Shown one piece after another: positions 21,961 to 33,966 of a stretch of 64,000 nucleotides of DNA. The stretch's first letter is position 1, and each line of letters starts with the position of its first letter. A model generated the notes under the pieces. That model ran no database searches. It had not been told where the DNA came from and saw only the letters and a program-made list of their open reading frames with translations. A program made the translations under genes and the position numbers. The DNA is from Pollenia angustigena (lineage: Eukaryota > Arthropoda > Insecta > Diptera > Polleniidae), in NCBI GenBank assembly GCA_930367215.1, contig OV884059.1:148178511-148242510 (forward strand), given 5' to 3'.

Positions 21961-23484
21961 ATTACGATAGGACAATGGAACGTCAGAACACTAAAGCTAC
22001 GGTCACACTTATTAAATATTTGACCAAATAAGCGTAGCCACTAGTTTTGTTAATAGTAAGTGCGATTTAACATGGTCTTAATATCACAAAATAAAAGTAA
22101 TAATACTACTAGTCATAGCAAAAATTGTTTATTGTCAGATGTGGTATTATAATCAAAATAAATATTGGAATTAAAGGAAATGATTATTTAGTTGGCTTGT
22201 TGGTCCCGTTTTTTTCGTCAAATATTTGACAAGTGTGACCGTAGCTTAAGAGAAACGTCCAGATTAGCACAACTATAAAAACAACTGACAACCAATAGAA
22301 TTGATATAATAGGTATTTGTGAGATGCGATGGATTGATAGTGGTGAAATCACAACAGCAAATGGCAATATAGTACTGTTTAGTGGTAAACCATCAAGAGC
22401 TGAAAATGGCGTTGGACTTGTTATAGGCAAGAGAAATATTGATGCTCTGATCAACTGGAAGGCAATATCAGATAGAATTATACTAGCAAGATTTAGAGGA
22501 AAAGTTAGACATTTGACCATAATTCAATGTAATGCACCCACTGATGATGCTGGGGACGATGACAAAGATAATTTCTATGAACATCTTATTAAGACAATAA
22601 ACTCCACAAGCAAGAGAGATGTCATCGTACTCATGGGAGACTAAAACGCTAAAGTGGGATGTGACAACAACAACACAGAAAAAGTCATGGGTAAACACGG
22701 AATAGGCGACAAAAACAATAATGGTGTTCGTTTAATTGACCTCTGTCAAAAATCCCAAATTGTCATAGGGGGAACTATATTCCCACACAAACGTATCCAT
22801 AAATACACGTGGACATCACCAGATGGTCGCACGCAGAATCAAATAGATCATATATGTATAAGCAGAAAATGGAGAAGCGCACTAATCGATGTAAAAACTA
22901 AAAGAGGAGCGGATATGGATACAGATCACGAACTCGTCACTGCCATCATTAAGATGAATATTAAAGGCCAAAAACAACAGAAACATCTTAGAAGAAAGAA
23001 GCCAAACCTCGCGAAGTTAAAGAATAATAATATAAAAGAAACCTTTAATGGTAATATCTCATCTGCAACATCAACAAACCGCTCATGGGACGGAACAGCT
23101 GCAATCTATTACAGCACAGCCATACAAACTCTAGGACAGCAAGAGCCGAAGAGGAAATTGTGGTTAACAGATGATACATTGAATAAAGTTAAAAAACGAA
23201 ACAAAATAAAACAGAGAATCAAGAACAACGAGAACAGCGATAACTCCCTAAGACAGGAATATAGAAATGGGGCCAAAATGGTCAAACGAGCCGTCCGCAG
23301 AGATAAACGTAACTATCTTAATAGCCTTGCCGAACAAGCTGAAGAGGCATCTGCGACTAACAACATGCGGAAGCTGCACCAAATAATAGGCGAACTCACC
23401 AATTACAAGGCGAAATGTCAACAACCAATTAGGGATAGAAATGGCACTCTACTTACCACCAATGAACATCAGTTGGAAAGATGA
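21961..23484 (+). pseudogene. LINE apurinic-type endonuclease domain, broken
   Basis: The frame opens with ITIGQWNVRTL (21964-21994) and is then cut by a MITE (21995-22246). Past the MITE the frame resumes with ETSRLAQL, an in-frame stop, and GICEMRWIDSGE. These are the WNVRTL and EMRW motifs of APE-type LINE endonucleases. Further motifs are MGD(stop)NAKVG, with a TAA at 22642-22644 in the middle of the usual GD-x-NA box, YTWTSPDGRTQNQIDHI (near 22805) and DTDHELV (near 22920), the catalytic SDH-like box. A TGA at 23482-23484 replaces an expected Trp. Host genes annotated 'craniofacial development protein 2-like' share this domain but are themselves usually LINE copies. Confidence 0.8.
21995..22246. 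mobile_element. PIF/Harbinger-like MITE inside the LINE, 252 bp
   Basis: The ends are AGCTACGGTCACACTT, perfect over 16 bp when inverted, with a further AAATATTTGAC in both arms. TAA flanks both sides (21992-21994 and 22247-22249). Excision rejoins the endonuclease frame after WNVRTL, so the insertion postdates the LINE. Confidence 0.9.
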
Positions 23485-25032
23485 AGACTGCATTTCGAAG
23501 AAACGAGTAATTCCGTACCACAGAGTTATCATACACCAAACTTTCTTTTGCCAAACAACAACAACAACACTCTTGCAATATCCTGCAGCGCACCAACAGT
23601 CCGAGAAATTGAAGAAGCAATAAGCAACCAAAAAACCAATAAAGCTGCTGGTGAAGATGGTATGTACGCAGAACTGCTACTAGCTGACCCTCAAATGGCA
23701 GCTACTCTTCTTTATCCCCACCTACAACAAGCCTGGCAAGAAGAACATTTTCCTTTTACGTGGAAAAAAGGCGCAATTGGAGAGGCATAACTCTTCTAAA
23801 TATGATTTATAAGATAACTGCCAACATAGTATAGAAGCGAATACAGGAAAAACTAGAGGGAAGCCTAAGAGAAGAACAAGCTGGGTTTCGTCCTGACAGA
23901 AGCTGCATATCGAACAGTCCGACACTCTTCGAATAATCGTCGAACAATGTATTGAATGGCAAACTCCTATATATATGGTTTTTGTAGATTTCAAAAAAGC
24001 TTTTGACATGATGAACAGATCTTCATATGGGCGTGTCTTAAAAAGAAAGGTGTTCCCGACAAACTCATCAACATCATTAGAGCGTTATATGATGGTTATG
24101 AAGTATAAGTCCTCCACAACGGCACCTGTAGCAACACTTTCAGAACAAATGCTGGGGTAAAACAAGGTTGCCCTCTTTCGCCACTACTCTTTACTTTAGT
24201 ACTGGACGAAAATGAGAGAAGTGTTCCATCAAGAGAGGGATAGCTTGGAAATTTAGCAGTCATCTGGAAGATCTTGACTTTGCTATCACATAAGATCAGT
24301 GATATGCAAACAAAGTTAGACCACCTCCAAGAACTAGCAAAGAAAGTTGGCCTAGAAATCAACGTCGCGAAAACAAAGGCTATGAGAATAAATAACAATA
24401 GCTCACATCATATTTTATTGAACAACCAACGCATCGAATACGTCAACAAATTCTGTTACCTAGGTAGCATAATAACAACTTCAGGCGGAACAAAAAACGA
24501 CGTAGCCAATCGAATCAACCGAGCAAGAGCCGCATTCGGTAGACTAAACGCGGTCTGGCGCTCAACACAAATATCTAAGAACACCAAACTGAGGATATTC
24601 AAAGCGTGTGTTAAATTCATTTTACTTTATAGTTGTGAAACCTGGTTGGTATCCATAGGCACGACCAGAAAACTTCAAGTGTGTTTAAATAAATGTCTTC
24701 GTATTATTCATAAAATATTTTGGCCAGCCACTATACGCAACCAAGATCTTTGGCAAGTAACGAACGAAGAAGAAATTGGCAAACAAATAAAAAGAAGAAA
24801 ATGCAGGTGGATAGGCCACACTCTGAGAAAAGATGCCACAAATATAACAAGAATGGCACTAAAATGGAAAGGTTCTAGAAAACGTGGCCGTCCAAACAAC
24901 ACATGGAGACGATCAGTGAAAAACGAACTTGAACGATATGGTTTCACGTGGGAAGATGCCATAGTTGAAGCTTGAGACAGATTACGTTGGAGAAATCAAC
25001 ATGTTGAAACCCTATGCTCCATTGAGAAATAA
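23485..25032 (+). pseudogene. LINE reverse transcriptase domain, broken, catalytic box deleted
   Basis: In order: NKAAGEDGMYAELL (about 23638), a frameshift near 23785, QAGFRPDRSC (23878), VFVDFKKAFD (23978), GVKQGCPLSPLLFTLVLDE (24155), then LEDLDFA followed at once, in another frame, by LLSHKISDMQ (24277-24300). The F-A-D-D box is missing, consistent with a deletion of about 17 nt. The C-terminal part CYLGSIITTSGG (24455) to RGRPNNTWRRSV (24892) is typical of RTE-like elements. A TGA at 24973-24975 sits where Trp is expected, and the natural stop is at 25030-25032. Confidence 0.85.
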
Positions 25033-25050
25033 AGAAGGACAAAGAGAGAG

Positions 25051-25600
25051 CTTTTGTAATGGATCTAAAAGAACACTTGGCAGAGTTTGATCTGAAAGGC
25101 TTTTACATTGAGTAATTTGGTTCGCATGTCGTTTCCAAATTTTGTTATTAAAAGTGAGCACCGTGTAGGTCTGCCTCCCTATTTTTTTTCAAAGTTTTAG
25201 CTTTTAACCAAGATGCTTTTCCTGCAACAGAATAATCTTTCACCATTACAGTAACATTTTCATTAAAACAATTTTTTCTTGTGCCTTTATAATAAGCTTT
25301 TTGGTTAGTTTGATTTTTTTATACAATTTTTTAAATTTCTTTCTTATTTTTAACTTCAATGGTCCGTTTTGGATTTAACAGATCTAATCGAGTCCTTAAT
25401 TTTCGTCTATTGAACATTAAAAATGCTAGCGATACCCCAGTACACGCATGTTTTGTATTTCTATAATCTAATAAATGCCTATTCAAAACGACGTTGAAAG
25501 CTGCCAATGGCAACATTATATAAATTTCGTTTGAGAGCATTTTTTATAATTTTAACCGTGTTTTCAGCCTGCCCGTTTGTAGAGGGATGGCTTTCTCTTT
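25051..25600. other. No recognisable gene
   Basis: No termini or domains recognised. Confidence 0.4.
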
Positions 25601-25781
25601 CTTTCTCGATTCGAAAGCAATTTTATTTCTATTTCTTTCAGTCGATACTAAACGAATCGAAATTATTTTTTCAGTATTGTGAAACTCAAATTAATGCTTT
25701 AACAACACTGAAAAAATAATTCCGATTCGTTCAGTATTGACTTAAATAATAAGATATTAAATTGCTTTCGAATCGAGAAAG
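25601..25781. mobile_element. Inverted-repeat MITE, 181 bp
   Basis: A 21-bp perfect inverted repeat, ctttctcgattcgaaagcaa(t), lies at 25601-25621 and 25761-25781. A second inner pair (cgaatcgaaattattttttc and its near complement) lies about 50 bp further in. The element sits immediately left of the hAT element. Confidence 0.65.
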
Positions 25782-25795
25782 TATTCGATCACAAC

Positions 25796-26944
25796 TAGGG
25801 TTCCCAACTTTTTTTGTTGAAATTAAAGTACATTGGTTATTAAAGGTTAAGAAAAAAAAGTACAGAGTATAAATATAAAGTACAATAACATATTTCTTTT
25901 TATCGCTATATTTAAAAACGTTTTTTTATTGTTTTATCAAACAATTGCACTGTGCTAGAATTTGACACTTTTTTGGCGCTTTAACCTAATTCGGGTACGC
26001 TGAATCCAATACCCGTTCAAAAACGTTTCAGTTTATTGAAATAACAAAAAAAAACGAAAATCCGCAATTAAATTTTCTTTAAACGTTAAATCTAACATGC
26101 GCAGTCGTTTTAAAACATATTTTAGCATCAAAAATAATTTTTTAGCAACATTTCGAAATTTTTGTTTGTTAAAAATCTATAAAAAATTACAGCTATGCTT
26201 CTAATTTTTACAGACATATAAAAAACAAAGCTTCAAACAAAACAAGCTATAAGTGATTAAAATCTGTTAACAACTTTTGATTTTATTCACAAAAGTCGAA
26301 AAGTTTTAATTAATTTAAAAATTTCATAAAACGCAATATTTGTATGGGAGCCCCCTTAATAAGTGGTGATAAGGGGCAAGTATGTCTCGAGAAATAGTTA
26401 AGGCGACTCCTTGACTGTTATGATACGTTTTCTTCAAGATATTTCTAGTCTGTATTAAACATTTTGTATGGGAACGCCCTTAAGGAATGGAAATTTTAAA
26501 ATTTTGTTTTAAATGTTAGTTAAACGAGTCACTTTTGTGCTCGCGATCTAGAAGCAGGCAGTAATTTGAAAGAGTTTTGCACTCGTTTTTTAAAAACAGG
26601 CAGTTATTGTACTCAAACAAAACAAACAAGTGAAATAGTACTGTCAGATTATTTTTTTCGAAAAATCGTCCTGCCAATATTAAAAACATCAACAAATGGC
26701 CCTGACTAATATTAATAAGTTGTTCTTTAGTTTTTCTAAAAAAAAAAACTTGTACAATAAGTATTATAATTTAATAACTAATAAAAAACTCACTAATATA
26801 ACCTGAATCTATTTTGAATTCTAGATAAATCTAATCATGCGCAATAAAGTATTCTCGCGTACTTTATTATTCTCATAAAGTATAGAGTACAATTACTCGA
26901 AATAACGTACAATACTTTATTATAAAGTACGGTTGGCAAGCCTA
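25796..26944. mobile_element. Non-autonomous hAT element, 1149 bp
   Basis: The ends are TAGGGTTCCCAAC and, inverted, TAGGCTTGCCAAC. The 8-bp duplication ATCACAAC is at 25788-25795 and 26945-26952, and it fits nTnnnnAn. Words such as aagtac are clustered near both ends. Part of the core (about 26235-26280) is similar, inverted, to 30335-30385. No transposase. Confidence 0.85.
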
Positions 26945-27189
26945 ATCACAACTGCCAGAACCAGGCCCCTGGTTTGTGATGGCGGAAGATTTTTTTTTTT
27001 TTAGTTTAATTTCCAATAATTTTTGTATTTCGAAAAATTGATTGTTACGTTTTGGACTGTTCCCAATATAATTGTAAATACCTATTTCTTGTGTTTTATT
27101 GTTGTCAGAAAATCTCATAACACTATTAGTTTTAGTTTAAAAATCGTCATTTTACTGTATTTTCACAAATAAATCGTCAAAATGACGAA

Positions 27190-27222
27190 AAATCGTCATA
27201 TCTAACAACCCTGACAAACATA
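27190..27222. mobile_element. Orphan hAT right end
   Basis: The string tcatatctaacaaccctg ends at 27222. Its complement, CAGGGTTGTTAGATATGA, is close to the terminal repeat of the hAT element at 55808. I found no partner left end or duplication. Confidence 0.4.
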
Positions 27223-27228
27223 TCGTCG

Positions 27229-27304
27229 GTTGATTATTTAATAGTCGTATGTGGATACAAATTACATACGACATACGACAATTAAATAATCAACCGACGA
27301 TATG
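27229..27304. repeat. Hairpin, 76 bp, arms about 34 nt
   Basis: The arms begin CATATCGTCGGTTGATTATT on each strand, with about one mismatch over 34 nt and a very short loop. It may be a minimal MITE. It adjoins the orphan hAT end. Confidence 0.75.
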
Positions 27305-28313
27305 TGTAATATTTCATTTCCCTACCTCAATCAGAGCAACAATGCAACAAACGAAATAAAAAAAATTTTAATTTTCTTAAAATTTTTAGAAAAAAATTGA
27401 CACACACATGTTTAAAGAAAATAACGCAAATAAATACCAATTATTAATATTAAATCAAGAGAAAAAATAAACAACTAAACAATAAGCATTAATAAAATCA
27501 CTACGAACATGTGTGGTTTGTTCGTTTAAAACACCATCATACAAAATTTTAAGCTGAGCTGAGCTCCGCTTTGCTTTTGTTGCAGTTAAAAAATTATAAA
27601 CAAAAACAGCAACAGGAAAAACTCCAACAAAGTTATGTCGAAATGAACTTTTAGTTGGAGTTCAAATAGAAAAAAATGGGAAGAAAATAATTTACTACTC
27701 TCAGCACTATTTCTTATAAATATGTACTATGTATGTACCTACATACATATTACATACATACATATGTATCCATTAAAATTTATAATTATGTACTTTATAA
27801 ATTATTTGAATGAAAACAAACCAAAAAAAATATGAATGAATAGAAAAAAAATATTTTTGTTGTCATTTCTGCTTCATGTTTCGTTCAATCAAATGACCAG
27901 GCGTACAGAAGTTATGAATATGTTGTAGGTATAAAAAAGCAGTCGTTAGTTAAGTTTTGTTATTTTCGTGTTTTGGTTTTCTTTAACAGAACAATAACAA
28001 ATACCTACCAAATAAAAAAACAACTTTATTATCAACTTCATCATCGTCATCACAATTTAATAAAAATAATGAAAACAACACAACATACACACATGTAACT
28101 ATAATTCTCACAAAACCGTTTACTAAAAATTGTTTTCTCACTAATACACTTGCATAAGCAAAATACCCCTGCAAACAATATCGATCGAAAAATAATCACT
28201 TAAAAGCAATTGCTATCGAATTCTTATCGATGTCGTATGTAACACTGCTGGGGAAGAAGTGTGCAACGATGCTAATATTTATATTGAGAATCTACTTAGA
28301 GTGAGGTTTTGAC
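27305..28313. other. No gene; CATA microsatellite and a TATA-like string
   Basis: CATA-rich microsatellite at about 27736-27768. A TATAAAAAAG at 27930-27939 has no convincing initiator at the usual distance. No coding sequence recognised. Confidence 0.45.
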
Positions 28314-28322
28314 TTTAAGATT

Positions 28323-28704
28323 GGCTCCATGAAATAAGTTCCCACAAAATAATCCCGTATTAAAAAGCTTTATTAGCGAAGCCGGTGTCTGTTATACCTT
28401 AGAGGAGAAAATCCTGGCACCCGGCCGAAGGCCGTCAATGCAAAGAAGCTTTATTTAGTGAAGCCTGAATATCCTTGATTCTGGCCTAAGGCTCAACCAT
28501 GCAATCTATCGCACGATTTTGTAAAACCAACACTGTACAAATACGTGTACTACATACATAGATTAGGGTCTTATTCCATTTCTGTTTGCGGCGTTATTTC
28601 AGTTTGTTCCCTTTTAAAAACTAGAGATTTATTTCATGTAAAATAATACCTAAAAAATCGGGGACTTATTTCATTTTGTTCTTGTGGACTTATTGCGTGG
28701 AGCC
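28323..28704. mobile_element. Mutator-like non-autonomous element, 382 bp
   Basis: The left end is GGCTCCATGAAATAAGTTCC and the inverted right end starts GGCTCCACGCAATAAGT. A 9-bp duplication TTTAAGATT flanks it (28314-28322 and 28705-28713). A 9-bp TSD and a G-initial TIR suggest MULE type. The core holds a 'gcgaagccggtgtctgttat' block that recurs near 37100, 37170 and 51590. Confidence 0.75.
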
Positions 28705-28713
28705 TTTAAGATT

Positions 28714-29286
28714 AAACCAGGATTGAAAATTAGATTAGTTTACTTGTACAAAAATTAATCTAACTTCAATCCTCTTTCATGCAAAGTACAGAATTTAAGC
28801 TTTCAGTATTGCCATATGAATTCACAATTTTTTTTTAAGTATAAGTATGGCAGTTTAAAACATGTGGGCGATTCTATTCTGACGGGTGCAACATTTGGAC
28901 GCTTTAAACGTCTTTTACTAATAGAAAGAAACACATTTGCAATTAAGTTATTTCTAGAAGGGATAACATTTTTTATATAATATGGTTATCTATTTACAAG
29001 AATTTATAGGAAACGATCAAATAGCCACGAGAGAGCTTTAAAGTGCATGACGGGTGCAACCAAATTGGCCCACTTTCATAAGATCATACCACAAAAACAC
29101 AAAACTCTGTTAATTTTTAAATTTTTGTTGTATTATTCTTTTTTATTGTGAAAGATGAGATATCAGACGATGATTATCAAATCAAACATCGTAGAGAAAT
29201 ATAATCCAATAATAAGAAATTTGCTCTTCAAGCCGTGACGGGTGCAACACTCAATGAATTTTCTGTTCGCGCCAAATCTATGAATC
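28714..29286. other. No gene; three copies of TGACGGGTGCAAC
   Basis: The 13-bp word occurs on the plus strand near 28878, 29048 and 29236, about 170 and 188 bp apart. No element ends are seen. Confidence 0.5.
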
Positions 29287-29289
29287 TTA

Positions 29290-29504
29290 TGGTGTTTTCT
29301 TTTCTACAAAAAAGTGTGACATTTTATTTAAAAAAAATGCAATTTGTTGTCTGTTTCATAAAAATGTTGCTTCCAAAAAAGGTTGAGTTTTTTTTTTGAA
29401 TAAAACAAGCCACCCTTTTCGGGAGCCAAATTTTTAAGAAACAGACTCCAGTTTGCATTTTTTTTAAATAAAATGTCACATTTTTTGTAGAAAAGAAAAC
29501 ACCA
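29290..29504. mobile_element. PIF/Harbinger-like MITE, 215 bp
   Basis: The ends are TGGTGTTTTCTTTTCTACAA, nearly identical when inverted over more than 45 bp. TTA flanks both sides (29287-29289 and 29505-29507). A similar terminus, tggtgttttcttttcta, occurs alone near 63461. Confidence 0.85.
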
Positions 29505-29744
29505 TTAATGATTCGAAGTGCACAACAAATTTATATTTAAGCTTACGTCTATAAAAATTACATTATTATAAAATATAGATATTTTACTATAAATGGGCAT
29601 CAAAAAAGTGTCAAATAGTGTGATTTGAAAATTGATGTTAAAAGTTGTCTAGAATAGACAAATTGTCATCAAATTATTGCTCGTGAAAAAGATGAAGAAA
29701 AGACGAAAATTGTTGTAGTGTTTATAAAAATATTATATTAAACT

Positions 29745-30248
29745 GGTGGGGTGTCACAAAGGCATAGGACATAAAGCCATAATGGCTTATGTCTCAATCC
29801 AAACGGACATAAAGCCATAATTTTAATATGGCCTTAAGTCTCATATCAATTTTAGTGGAGAAAATCATTGCGTCCGGCCGAAGGCCTGCTATGCAGAGAA
29901 GCACTTGTTAGCGTAGCTTTTTCGGGTTTGTTCCATATATGAACGACGTCCCCAAATTTAGGGGCTTAGTTCATTTTGGGTTTGGGGAGTTAATTCATTG
30001 GGGACTTAGTTCATACCGCCATTTTTGACATAAAACAGGGCGACATGAAACAACAAAGCATTTTCTACATGAAATAGGGTGAAATACAATCATTATCAAA
30101 AATATGGCTTTATGTCTCATTTTACGGAAAAAATTTATGGCGTTAAGTCCCATTATATTGAGACTTAATGGCATATGCCCTTATGTGTCAATTGAATGGG
30201 ACTTGACGCCATATGGCTTTATGTCCTATGGCTTTGTGACACCCCACC
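29745..30248. mobile_element. Mutator-like non-autonomous element, 504 bp
   Basis: The ends GGTGGGGTGTCACAAAG extend to a 37-bp repeat with one mismatch when inverted. The 9-bp duplication TATTAAACT is at 29736-29744 and 30249-30257. The core shares the 'ccggccgaaggcctgc' block and the 'cttagttcatttt' words with the element at 28323-28704, although the terminal repeats differ. Confidence 0.85.
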
Positions 30249-30257
30249 TATTAAACT

Positions 30258-31130
30258 ATGTTCCTTAATAAATAAAACTAAAACAGAACAACAACAACTT
30301 ATAAAACTTGTTGAAATAAATTAAAACGATTTGGACGTGGTCTAACAGATTTTAATCATTTATGGCTTGTTTTGTTTGTAATTTCGTTTTTTATACGTTT
30401 GGAAAAAATTTTTTATGAATTTTTAAAAAACCAAAAATTTCGAAATTTTAATAAAAAAAAAAATTTTTTTCCAAAAAAAAATATTGTTTCAAAAACGACT
30501 GTGCATATTTGAAAAAAATTCCTTTTCTTAAAGGAAATTTTATTGCGGAATTTCGGTTTTTTTAGTTTGTTCAATAAGCTAAAGCGTTTTTGAGTTTTGC
30601 GAACATATGTTGTGCAACTCCGCCATTTTCGAAATTTTTGTATGGGGACCACCCTTATGATTAAAGATGGAGACTAGGTATGTTCTGAAAAATGCTCGGG
30701 TAGGTATGGGGCTAGCTAGGGCGGTGGCGGGTTATTTTATAAAAAACAATATTTAGTATGGGAGCCCCCTTAAGGAGCAAAAATAGGAGGTTAGTTTGTT
30801 AATAAAAAAATGTAGGGGGGGGGGGGGCGAAATATTAGTGGGAGTCAGTCTTAAATTGTACCCCTCTAGGAGCGACTCAGGGACAGTTGTGAAGCTTTTT
30901 TTTTGGCTTTTGTATGGTTTTCCCCTAACTTTGACCCCGATGAGGAGCCATTTACCCCCATCCTACCCCCCAATGTTTTGGCTCGTGCTTTTTTTTAAAA
31001 CTTCACAGAATTGGGGGTTCTAGCGTATCGAAATCTTGCTGCTATGGATATCCATATAACACTAATCTACCCCTAATATACATACATACAACACAATAAT
31101 GCAGAGGGTATTGTGTGTTTGGGCTAATGT
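30258..31130. other. No gene; G run and repeat fragments
   Basis: A run of about 13 G at 30814-30827. Phrases such as 'tgtatggg(g/a)(a/g)cc' recur near 30640, 30757, 26342 and 26466, indicating diverged repeat fragments. A part near 30335-30385 matches the core of the hAT element at 25796, inverted. Confidence 0.45.
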
Positions 31131-31213
31131 TTTTAACATCATAAATTATATTGGTCTTATTAGTATTACGAATATATTTGGTCATATTATGACTCAATAT
31201 TATATTTTTCCGT

Positions 31214-31355
31214 AATCATATTCTTATCAGGCTAATCATAAAAAATTTAGAAATAATCATATTATTGTCATGTTTATCATAATAAGCTAAGAAGTAATCA
31301 TAGTATTATCATGTGAATCATAATAAATTAAGAAGTAATCATATTATGATACAGT
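31214..31355 (+). repeat. 41-bp tandem repeat in left foldback arm
   Basis: The word aatcata starts at 31214, 31255, 31296 and 31337, exactly 41 bp apart. The unit includes 'taagaagt' at its end in later copies. Confidence 0.85.
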
Positions 31356-33069
31356 GGTGCTGTCACAACAATAAAAAAAAATTTAATTTTTTTTATAGAT
31401 TTTATATTTTGTGGTACTTTACAATTTTTTTAATGTTAATACAATTTCTTTATTTTTTTAATATTTTTTTAAAATTGTTTTTTTTTAATTGTTGAATCAA
31501 TCACTTACAAATAATTCGATAGGCATATTTAAAACAAACGACACAACTGATTGGAAATTATTTTACAAATGGAGATAACAAAATATTATTAGAGTAAAGA
31601 TATTTTGATTGCATCCTAAACATATTATGATAACTGTATAGAAAGTTATCATGTTATGACTATTAAATATCATGAAATGGTTGTGAATAATATAATATGT
31701 TTTCAAAGTTATCATTATTTCTTTGTTAGAAAAATTATTATTTTTCAGTCAACAATACCCAAATTTATAATTGCGATAAACATTGATATGTTTACAGACA
31801 CTATAATATTGCTGATATTAAAAAAAACAACATATTGTTACAATAAACATAGTATAGTTGCCGTTACCATGCCCAACCATATTTTTTCTCTTCGTGTACG
31901 AATATTATTCTAAAGTATTATTAAAACAAGTACATTTTAAGGTGTTTATTCTTCACCTGAAATGAGATCGAATGTGTTCAAATGTATGTGTGTAAATATA
32001 CATATATCAATGTGTGTAAGTAAACATTACAGAGCTGTCGACAGCGTGGTTATTGTACTTAACTTTTTGCTTTAAGGTAGTTTCAAATACTATTTTGGAT
32101 AAAAAGTGTAAAGAATAAATGACAATATACTAAGTTATATGCACGGTTAGGCAAAATAAATGCATTAATGTATTTGAAATACAAAATACATTAATATTTA
32201 TGCAATTCACAAAGTGTTGTTTTATTGTGTCTTATTGGTTGTATGTGCTAAAATTTTATGAATGTGACATTTAATTTTTTTTTTAACAATGTACAACATA
32301 TTTATGCATTTGCCTTATATTTAAATTAGTAACACCCCCAGCGCAAAGTAGTATTTCCTTTCATGTATGTATGTAAATGGTGTTTTTGTTAGCACGATAG
32401 AACTTACGATAGAGTTAGCTGTCAAACTTACTGTAATAGTGCGTTCACTTTTAAACATTTATGATCAGAATACTCTGGTAAATCATAATCATTAGATTAA
32501 CGTTTGAACAAAACTACCAAATTGTGCAAAATTTACTTTGAAAATCAGTCATCGATTCACGCTACTTTGCTCACGGCTCATGTTTGGCTTAACGGGGTTT
32601 TTCCGACCGATCCACAACAGATCCTACAGACCCTCAATTACTTCCATTAAAATGCACCGTTTGGTGCGGTTTACACGCTAGTTGAATTATCGAACCTTAT
32701 TTTATCAAAAAAAAAAAACCATAGTTGGACGCCCAGAATGCGCTTTGAAGACAACAGCCGCGTTGCTGATATTTTTGAAGTTTGTTAACAATTTCTATGT
32801 CTTTCGAGCTTAAAAGAACACAATTTAGCATTAGACAAGCAGCATCTTCTTGGAGAATTTATGAAGCCGGCTAAAAAAATGCATTCTACAGATTCGGTTT
32901 AGTACAAACTGGTGTTCAATATAATAAACACGGTTTTTATATTTGTATAACTGTCTGTGATGACATTCTCTGTCATTTAGATACCTGAAAATCTCTGACT
33001 AGAAATTTCATTTAGTAGGTTGATCAGTTTCCCTTTTAACAAAAACAGTGAAATCATTATTTTCCAGGA

Positions 33070-33258
33070 TTTAAAAAACTGAAGTCGAAACCAAAAACCG
33101 TCGAACAAAAAACGAAAATTTGTGTACAACTTTGGTTTGACAGCGACTGTTTACATTTAATGAATCAGAAGTAAAAGCAACAATTTTTTTTTTTGGCAAA
33201 TGAAAAAGACGAAGTGGAAGAAATGGCAGTTTTTCTACTTTGACTGCAGTTTTTTAAA
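33070..33258. mobile_element. Short MITE, 189 bp, in the foldback middle
   Basis: The left tttaaaaaactgaagtcgaa pairs with the inverted right tttaaaaaactgcagtcaaa. The same terminus occurs alone near 8360. Confidence 0.65.
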
Positions 33259-33271
33259 CGCTGTTATCTTC

Positions 33272-33371
33272 TTCACCTAGTTTAGTTATAATTAACTATC
33301 AGTTATAGCTGTCAAAACATATTGTTAACTGGAAGTTAAAGTAATAGTTAGTTTTAACTGAACTGGGTGAA
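33272..33371. mobile_element. Short palindromic MITE, copy 2 of 3
   Basis: Reverse-orientation relative of 2218-2320, similar throughout. It sits directly after the 189-bp MITE. Confidence 0.7.
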
Positions 33372-33966
33372 ATTTGGGTGTTAAATATATTATAATTCTC
33401 TTAAAATTGTGGTATAACAAAAACTAAATGGCTTTATTACCCCAAAGCCAATCTTATCTGTTTTTCATTATACAAATTATTGCCCTGCCTGAATTACAAT
33501 TGATTTCAATTCTACTATGAATTCCTCTAAATATTCCATACGCAGATAAAAAAATATGGTTGCGGATGGTTACGGCAACTACACTGTGTTTATTGTTACA
33601 ATATATTGTTGTGGAACACAAAAAATTTTTATTTTTATTTAATTACAACAATATTATAGTTACTGTAAACATTTCAATATTTATCGCAATTATAAATTTG
33701 AGTATAGTTGACTGAAAAATAATTTTTTCTAACAACTTAATAATGATAACTTTGAAAACATATTCAAATTCTTAGTCATAGTATGCGTAAGAAGCAAACT
33801 AAATATCTTTACTCTAATAATATTATGTTAGCGCCATTTGTAAAATAATTTTGAATCAGCTTTTGTTTTAAATATGCGAATTGTTTGTTAGTGAGCGATT
33901 ATACAATTTAAAGAAAAATTCCCAAAAAAAAAATAAGTTTAAAGATATTAAAAAAATAAGGATATT

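Larger units (their letters stand above)
21640..25050 (+). mobile_element. RTE-like LINE, near full length, dead
   Basis: A non-coding leader with 'gccggtcacaagcccggata' (21641-21660) is followed by an endonuclease, a reverse transcriptase and a short 3' tail (attgagaaataaagaagg, to about 25050). Without the 252-bp MITE inside it, the length is about 3.15 kb, close to the usual 3.2 kb of RTE elements. It carries premature stops, frameshifts and a deletion of the catalytic aspartates, so it is not mobile. Confidence 0.8.

Noticed and set aside
22324..23484. Host 'craniofacial development protein 2-like' gene
   Set aside because: The endonuclease frame is followed by a reverse transcriptase and LINE C-terminus, with stops at conserved positions. 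It is a LINE.
27930..27962. TATA-box promoter (TATAAAAAAG)
   Set aside because: No initiator at the usual distance and no downstream reading frame. Such strings are expected by chance in this AT-rich DNA.
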